DNA from: Candidatus Scatomorpha stercorigallinarum
GTDB lineage: Bacteria; Bacillota_A; Clostridia; Oscillospirales; Oscillospiraceae
DNA length: 9,652 nucleotides
Assembly (NCBI GenBank): GCA_018713375.1
Contig: DVOV01000239.1
Span: 1 to 9,652, forward strand
Direction of reading: 5' to 3'
Every line of letters starts with the position of its first letter. Positions within the stretch are counted from its first letter, which is position 1. Below, in pieces: positions 5,835-9,652 of this stretch. Under the pieces are notes generated by a model. It saw only the letters and a program-made list of their open reading frames with translations. It made no database searches and had not been told where the DNA came from. Made by a program: the position numbers and the translations under genes.

Positions 5835-5864
5835 GCGCGAGGGCGCGACGGGCGCGCTGTTTTT
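5835..5864 (+). terminator. Possible second, weaker plus-strand terminator
   Basis: GCGCG (5835-5839) can pair with CGCGC (5853-5857), then TG and five T (5860-5864). The stem is short and the region so GC-rich that alternative pairings exist. If real, it backs up the strong terminator just before it. Confidence 0.3.
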
Positions 5865-5891
5865 GACGGTGCGGGGGCGGCGGATGTTTCC

Positions 5892-5905
5892 GCGCGCCGG
5901 CGCGC
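5892..5905. repeat. Perfect 14-bp GC palindrome
   Basis: GCGCGCCGGCGCGC reads the same on both strands and lies 10 nt upstream of the -35 of the topoisomerase promoter. It could be a protein site or simply a product of GC-rich composition. Confidence 0.5.
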
Positions 5906-5914
5906 AAATGGCCC

Positions 5915-5943
5915 TTGCAATTTCCGGCGCGGTAAGATATAGT
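5915..5943 (+). promoter_or_regulatory. SigmaA-type promoter of the topoisomerase operon
   Basis: TTGCAA (5915-5920), 17-nt spacer, TATAGT (5938-5943). Transcription should start near 5950, giving a leader of about 54 nt before the ATG at 6004. GAGGG (5989-5993) lies 10 nt before that ATG as ribosome site. Confidence 0.65.
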
Positions 5944-5979
5944 ATATGGGTAAAATTGTGCTCAGTGATACAATATCTT
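5934..5979. repeat. Imperfect inverted repeat over the topoisomerase promoter
   Basis: AAGATATAGTAT (5934-5945) and ATACAATATCTT (5968-5979) are inverted copies matching at 11 of 12 positions, 22 nt apart. The left arm contains the -10 box and the right arm lies in the leader, so the two arms cannot pair in the RNA. A DNA-binding repressor is the natural reading, possibly with looping or cooperative binding. Confidence 0.4.
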
Positions 5980-6003
5980 GTGATGTGCGAGGGAAAACGG
6001 TAA

Positions 6004-7989
6004 ATGGCAAGAAATACGGCCGAGAGCTACGGCAACGAGAGCATCTCACAGCTCAAGGGCGAGGATCGCGTCCGCAAGCGCCCGGCGGTCATCTTCGGCT
6101 CCGACGGGCTGGAGGGCTGCGAGCACGCGATGTTCGAGATACTCTCGAACTCCATAGACGAGGCGAGGGCCGGAAACGGCAGCATTATAACACTCACGCG
6201 CTATCTCGACAAGAGCATAGAATGCGAGGATTTTGGCCGCGGCTGCCCCGTGGACTGGAACCCGGTGGAGAAGCGCTGGAACTGGGAGCTCGTTTTCTGC
6301 GAGCTGTACGCCGGCGGCAAATACCGCAACAACGACGGCGGGGACTACGAGTATTCCCTGGGCCTCAACGGCCTGGGCAGCTGCGCCACGCAGTACGCGA
6401 GCGAATACATGGACGTCACCGTCCGCCGGGACGGGAAGAAGTACACGCTGCACTTTGAAAAGGGCCGCAACGTGGGCGGCCTCGGCGTGGAGCCGGCGGA
6501 CCGCAAAAAGACCGGCACGCTCATCCGCTGGAAGCCGGACCTGGAGGTGTTCACGGACATCGACATCCCGCTCGAGCACTACGAGGAGACGCTGCGGCGG
6601 CAGGCGGTCGTGAACGCCGGGGTTACGTTCCGGCTCAGGAACGAGGTCGCCGCCGGCAAGTTTGAGACGAAGGATTTTTTCTATGAGCACGGCATACTCG
6701 ACTATGTGCAGGAGATCGCCGGGGAAGAGGTGCTCAGCGCGCCGCATTTCATCTCCGCGGAGCGCAAGGGGCGCGACCGGGCGGACAAGCCGGAGTATAA
6801 GGTGAAGCTCTCCGCGGCCTTCTGTTTCTCTGTGAAGGTAAACCTTATAGAATACTATCACAACAGCTCGTGGCTGGAGCACGGCGGCGCACCGGAAAAG
6901 GCCGTGCGCAGCTCCTTCGTCTACGCCGTGGACAATTACATCAAGAAGGCCGGGAAATACCAGAAGAACGAGAGCAAGATATCCTTCCAGGACGTGGCGG
7001 ACTGCCTGGTGCTGGTGACGAACTGCTTCTCCACGCAGACGAGCTATGAGAACCAGACGAAAAAGGCCATCACCAACCGCTTCATCCAGGAGGCGATGGC
7101 GGAGTTCTTCCGCGAGCAGCTGGAGATATACTTCATCGAGCACAAGGCGGAGGCCGACCGCGTGGCCGACCAGGTGCTCATCAACAAGCGCAGCCGCGAG
7201 CAGGCCGAGAGCGCCCGGCTGAACATAAAAAAGAAGCTCACCGGCAGCATGGACATCTCCAACCGCGTGCAGAAGTTCGTCGATTGCCGCAGCCGCGACG
7301 TGTCGCGGCGCGAGCTCTACATCGTGGAGGGCGACAGCGCGCTGGGCTCCGTCAAGCTCAGCCGGGACGCCGAGTTCCAGGGCATCATGCCCGTGCGCGG
7401 CAAGATACTCAACTGCCTGAAGGCGGACTATGGCCGCATTTTTAAAAACGAGATCATCACCGACCTGATAAAGGTGCTCGGCTGCGGGGTGGAGGTGCAG
7501 AAGCACGCCAAGGAGCTGCCCGGCTTCGACCTGGAGAGCCTCCGCTGGCGGCGCGTCATCATCTGCACGGATGCGGACGTGGACGGTTTCCAGATACGCA
7601 CGCTGATACTTACCATGCTCTACCGCCTGACGCCGACGCTCATACGCGAGGGGCTGGTGTACATCGCCGAGTCGCCGCTGTATGAGATAAACTCCGGCGG
7701 CAAGACCTGGTTCGCTTACTCCGAGCGCGAAAAGTCTGAAGTGCTCGCCTCGCTGAACGGCGCGAAGTGCACGATAAACCGCTCTAAGGGCCTTGGCGAG
7801 AACGACCCGGACATGATGTGGCTCACCACCATGAACCCGGAGACGCGCCGGCTCATCCGCGTGATGCCGGAGGACGCCGAGCGCACGGCAGAGATGTTCG
7901 ACCTGCTGCTGGGGGACAACCTGGCGGGGAGGAAGCAGTATATTTCGGATTTCGGCAGCCAGTACCTGGACCTCGCCGACATATCCTGA
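6004..7989 (+). CDS. Type IIA DNA topoisomerase B subunit (GyrB/ParE-like, divergent clostridial type)
   Basis: ATP-driven subunit of a type II topoisomerase, 661 residues, expected to form an A2B2 enzyme with the product starting at 8296. GHKL ATPase domain: catalytic Glu45 and Asn49 in EILSNSIDEA, Asp76 in DFGRG, Gly-rich lid GLNGLG 120-125, Thr172 in GTLIRW; the transducer carries QTK 351-353 with Lys353. TOPRIM domain: EGDSALGS 442-449 with metal-binding Glu442, then DADVDG 523-528, then the C-terminal KGLGEN 595-600 and MNPETRRL 610-617. All catalytic residues expected for the family are present. Departures from GyrB/ParE: Asn replaces the lid His (canonical GLHGVG) and SALG replaces SAGG. 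I recall close relatives in Clostridia as a third type IIA enzyme beside gyrase and topo IV. A SigmaA promoter lies at 5915-5943. Whether it supercoils or only relaxes and decatenates cannot be told. First gene of a three-gene operon. Confidence 0.95.
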   Translation: MARNTAESYGNESISQLKGEDRVRKRPAVIFGSDGLEGCEHAMFEILSNSIDEARAGNGSIITLTRYLDKSIECEDFGRGCPVDWNPVEKRWNWELVFCELYAGGKYRNNDGGDYEYSLGLNGLGSCATQYASEYMDVTVRRDGKKYTLHFEKGRNVGGLGVEPADRKKTGTLIRWKPDLEVFTDIDIPLEHYEETLRRQAVVNAGVTFRLRNEVAAGKFETKDFFYEHGILDYVQEIAGEEVLSAPHFISAERKGRDRADKPEYKVKLSAAFCFSVKVNLIEYYHNSSWLEHGGAPEKAVRSSFVYAVDNYIKKAGKYQKNESKISFQDVADCLVLVTNCFSTQTSYENQTKKAITNRFIQEAMAEFFREQLEIYFIEHKAEADRVADQVLINKRSREQAESARLNIKKKLTGSMDISNRVQKFVDCRSRDVSRRELYIVEGDSALGSVKLSRDAEFQGIMPVRGKILNCLKADYGRIFKNEIITDLIKVLGCGVEVQKHAKELPGFDLESLRWRRVIICTDADVDGFQIRTLILTMLYRLTPTLIREGLVYIAESPLYEINSGGKTWFAYSEREKSEVLASLNGAKCTINRSKGLGENDPDMMWLTTMNPETRRLIRVMPEDAERTAEMFDLLLGDNLAGRKQYISDFGSQYLDLADIS

Positions 7990-8001
7990 GGAGGAAGGAA
8001 A

Positions 8002-8295
8002 ATGAAGTTTCAAACGGCAAAGAGAATGGTGCTGTCGCTGTTCGTCATGATCGTGCTGTGCTGTGTCAGCGCGCTCATCCTCCGCGGCTCCAATGAGTCC
8101 CTGGCCGCCGTCATCACATATTTCGCGGTGGCGCTGCTGGCGTTCGTCACCTTCATCATCTTCAAGTGGCTGCGCTGCCCCTGGTGCGGCGGGGTGCTGC
8201 TGAGGCGCGTGGTCTGGCTGAAGAGCTGCCCGCACTGCAACCGCGACCTCGTCACGGGCCTGAGGGACAAAAAGAAGGCCAAGGCTGGTAAATAA
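8002..8295 (+). CDS. Small membrane protein with C-terminal zinc ribbon, unknown function
   Basis: 97-residue protein that I cannot assign to a named family. Two hydrophobic segments (about 9-27 and 34-55) form a likely helical hairpin. A short cytoplasmic-type tail follows with paired motifs CPWC (59-62) and CPHC (76-79), 13 residues apart, a rubredoxin-like zinc ribbon, then a Lys-rich end. Because the first helix is preceded by basic residues (KFQTAKR) and the tail is basic, both ends are probably cytoplasmic. The ATG has an excellent GGAGGAAGG site; it begins 12 nt after the B-subunit stop, and its own TAA directly abuts the A-subunit ATG. The tight packing strongly suggests cotranscription and coupled translation with the topoisomerase subunits. 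A role in anchoring or modulating the enzyme at the membrane is speculation. Confidence 0.85.
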   Translation: MKFQTAKRMVLSLFVMIVLCCVSALILRGSNESLAAVITYFAVALLAFVTFIIFKWLRCPWCGGVLLRRVVWLKSCPHCNRDLVTGLRDKKKAKAGK

Positions 8296-9652
8296 ATGGC
8301 TAAGAAAAGGCAGGATAAAGACGCGCCAAAGCAGCGCAGGGGCAGCGCGGACGTGATGGGCCTCCGCGCCGAGGTGCTCGAACAGCCCATCACCGAAACG
8401 CTCGAGACCAACTACATGCCGTACGCCATGAGCGTCATCGTCTCCCGCGCCATCCCGGAGATCGACGGCTTCAAGCCCTCGCAGCGCAAGCTGCTGTACA
8501 CGATGTACAAGATGGGACTGCTCACCGGCGCGCGCACCAAGAGCGCCAACATCGTGGGGCAGACGATGCGCCTGAACCCGCACGGCGACGCGGCGATATA
8601 CGACACGATGGTGCGCCTTTCCAAGGGCTACGGCGCGGTGCTCACGCCGTTTGTGGACTCGAAGGGCAATTTCGGCAAGGTGTATTCGCGCGACATGGCC
8701 TGCGCTGCCTCCCGTTATACGGAGGCGAAGCTCTCGCCCATCTGCGCCGAGCTCTTCGCCGACATCGACAAGGAGACCGTGGACTTCGTGGACAACTACG
8801 ACGGCACCATGAAGGAGCCAGCGCTGCTGCCCACGGCCTTCCCCAACGTCCTCGTCTCCGCCAACACGGGCATCGCCGTCGGCATGGCGAGCCAGATATG
8901 CGGCTTCAACCTGGGCGAAGTGTGCGAGACGGCCATCGAGCTCATGCGCGACCCCGGGCACAACATCATGTCCACGCTGCCTGCCCCGGACTTCCCCACG
9001 GGCGGGGAGGTCGTCATGGACAGCGCCGCCATGGCGGAGATATACCGCACGGGCCGCGGCAGCTTCCGCGTAAGGGCGCGCTGGCGCTACGACGCGAAGG
9101 CGAACGTCATCGAGATCTACGAGCTGCCCTACACCACCACGGCCGAGGCCGTGATGGACAAGGTGGCCGAACTGATGAAGGCCGGCAAGGTGAAGGAGAT
9201 CTCCGACATGCGCGACGAGACGGACCTCAGCGGCCTCAAGCTGGCCATCGACCTCAAGCGCGGGACGGAGCCGGAAAAGCTGATGGCGAAGCTCTTCCGC
9301 CTGACGCCGCTGATGGACTCCTTCGCCTGCAACTTCAATATACTTATCGAGGGCAACCCGCGCGTGATGGGCGTGGGCGAGATACTCGGCGAGTGGACCG
9401 CCTGGCGCACGGAATGCGTCCGCCGGCGCGTGTTCTTCGACCTGCAGCGCAAGCGCGAGAAGCTGCACCTGCTGCAGGGCCTGGGGAAGATACTGCTCGA
9501 CATCGACAAGGCCATCGCCATCATCCGCAACACCGAGCGCGAGGCGGACGTGGTGCCGAACCTGATGGACGGCTTCGGCATAGACCGCGTGCAGGCCGAA
9601 TATGTGGCCGAGATCAGGCTGCGCAACATCAACCGCGAGTACATCCTCAAGC
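8296..9652 (+). CDS. Type IIA DNA topoisomerase A subunit (GyrA/ParC-like), 3' end outside window
   Basis: DNA-cleaving and religating subunit; 452 codons are in the window and the gene runs off the right edge. After a basic, disordered-looking start (about 1-20), the breakage-reunion domain begins with NYMPYAMSVIVSRAIPEIDGFKPSQRKLLYTMY (39-71). The winged-helix segment has NPHGDAAIYD (94-103), then DSKGNFGK (121-128), and the catalytic tyrosine is Tyr141 preceded by Arg140 in AASRYTE. The tower domain follows with NVLVSANTGIAVGMASQI (184-201) matching the conserved NLLVNG..GIAVGMAT block. At the position of E. coli GyrA Ser83 the residue is Ala99; Asp87 is kept as Asp103. The C-terminal domain lies outside, so gyrase-like wrapping cannot be judged. 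The ATG directly follows the previous stop (TAAATG), with only AAGG (8281-8284) as a weak ribosome site, implying coupling. The partner B subunit is at 6004-7989. Confidence 0.95.
   Translation, partial: MAKKRQDKDAPKQRRGSADVMGLRAEVLEQPITETLETNYMPYAMSVIVSRAIPEIDGFKPSQRKLLYTMYKMGLLTGARTKSANIVGQTMRLNPHGDAAIYDTMVRLSKGYGAVLTPFVDSKGNFGKVYSRDMACAASRYTEAKLSPICAELFADIDKETVDFVDNYDGTMKEPALLPTAFPNVLVSANTGIAVGMASQICGFNLGEVCETAIELMRDPGHNIMSTLPAPDFPTGGEVVMDSAAMAEIYRTGRGSFRVRARWRYDAKANVIEIYELPYTTTAEAVMDKVAELMKAGKVKEISDMRDETDLSGLKLAIDLKRGTEPEKLMAKLFRLTPLMDSFACNFNILIEGNPRVMGVGEILGEWTAWRTECVRRRVFFDLQRKREKLHLLQGLGKILLDIDKAIAIIRNTEREADVVPNLMDGFGIDRVQAEYVAEIRLRNINREYILK

Noticed and set aside
5603..6049. Minus- and plus-strand frames of 100-148 codons in the yaaL-topoisomerase spacer
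   Set aside because: They are Arg/Ala/Pro/Ser-rich, overlap the terminator, palindrome and promoter, and have no ribosome sites; they are typical chance frames in GC-rich spacers.
6046..9468. 1140-codon open frame on the minus strand
   Set aside because: Fully antisense to the topoisomerase operon, whose proteins carry clear conserved motifs. The product is His/Val/Ala/Arg-rich with no domain; long antisense frames are expected at this GC content and codon use.
1..9652. CRISPR arrays, tRNA or rRNA genes, insertion sequences, integrase or attachment sites
   Set aside because: I looked for regularly spaced repeats, tRNA T-loop sequences, transposase motifs and terminal repeats on both strands and found none that held up.

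Overview
The window comes from a GC-rich endospore-forming member of the Firmicutes, most likely a gut-type clostridium (Oscillospirales-like; an inference). The evidence is a yaaL-bofA pair (bofA is a sporulation gene), strong AGGAGG-type ribosome binding sites, TTG starts, a MarR/heterodimeric ABC exporter operon, and a divergent third type of type IIA topoisomerase of the kind known from Clostridia. Coding sequence is GC-rich with GC-rich third positions. The marR-lysR spacer and parts of the other intergenic regions are visibly AT-richer.

Layout. (1) 1-3570, minus strand: a three-gene operon transcribed right to left. It runs marR (3570-3115), then an ABC exporter half with a degenerate ATP site (TTG start, 3109-1370), then its partner half (1351 to beyond the left edge). 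This is the usual arrangement of a MarR-controlled heterodimeric export pump. (2) 3571-3732: an AT-rich divergent control region with a good promoter for marR, a weaker one for lysR, CTATA half-sites and an 11-bp direct repeat. (3) 3733-4614, plus strand: a LysR-type regulator with a TTG start. (4) 4615-5075: no convincing protein gene. It holds a GC-rich hairpin and then a near-consensus promoter (4739-4767) firing directly into about 190 nt containing two perfect 11-bp inverted repeats with nested helices. This is a candidate structured non-coding RNA that I cannot assign to a family. (5) 5076-5571, minus strand: yaaL (DUF2508) then bofA. (6) 5572-6003: no protein gene. It holds a textbook plus-strand terminator (5792-5831) with no plus-strand gene before it, preceded by further stable hairpins, so a second candidate small RNA. 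A GC palindrome and the promoter of the next operon follow. (7) 6004 to beyond the right edge, plus strand: a topoisomerase operon made of the ATPase/TOPRIM (B) subunit, a small two-helix membrane protein with a CPWC/CPHC zinc ribbon, and the DNA-cleaving (A) subunit, with 12-nt and 0-nt gaps.

How the parts work together. The left operon should make a drug or metabolite exporter under MarR repression, with the LysR regulator divergent from it and possibly sharing its control region. The yaaL-bofA pair belongs to sporulation control (SigmaK processing). The right operon should make an A2B2 topoisomerase distinct from housekeeping gyrase/topo IV, plus a small membrane protein of unknown role. 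The least explained material, and the best place to look for something new, is the pair of RNA-like intergenic regions flanking yaaL-bofA and the membrane zinc-ribbon protein inside the topoisomerase operon.
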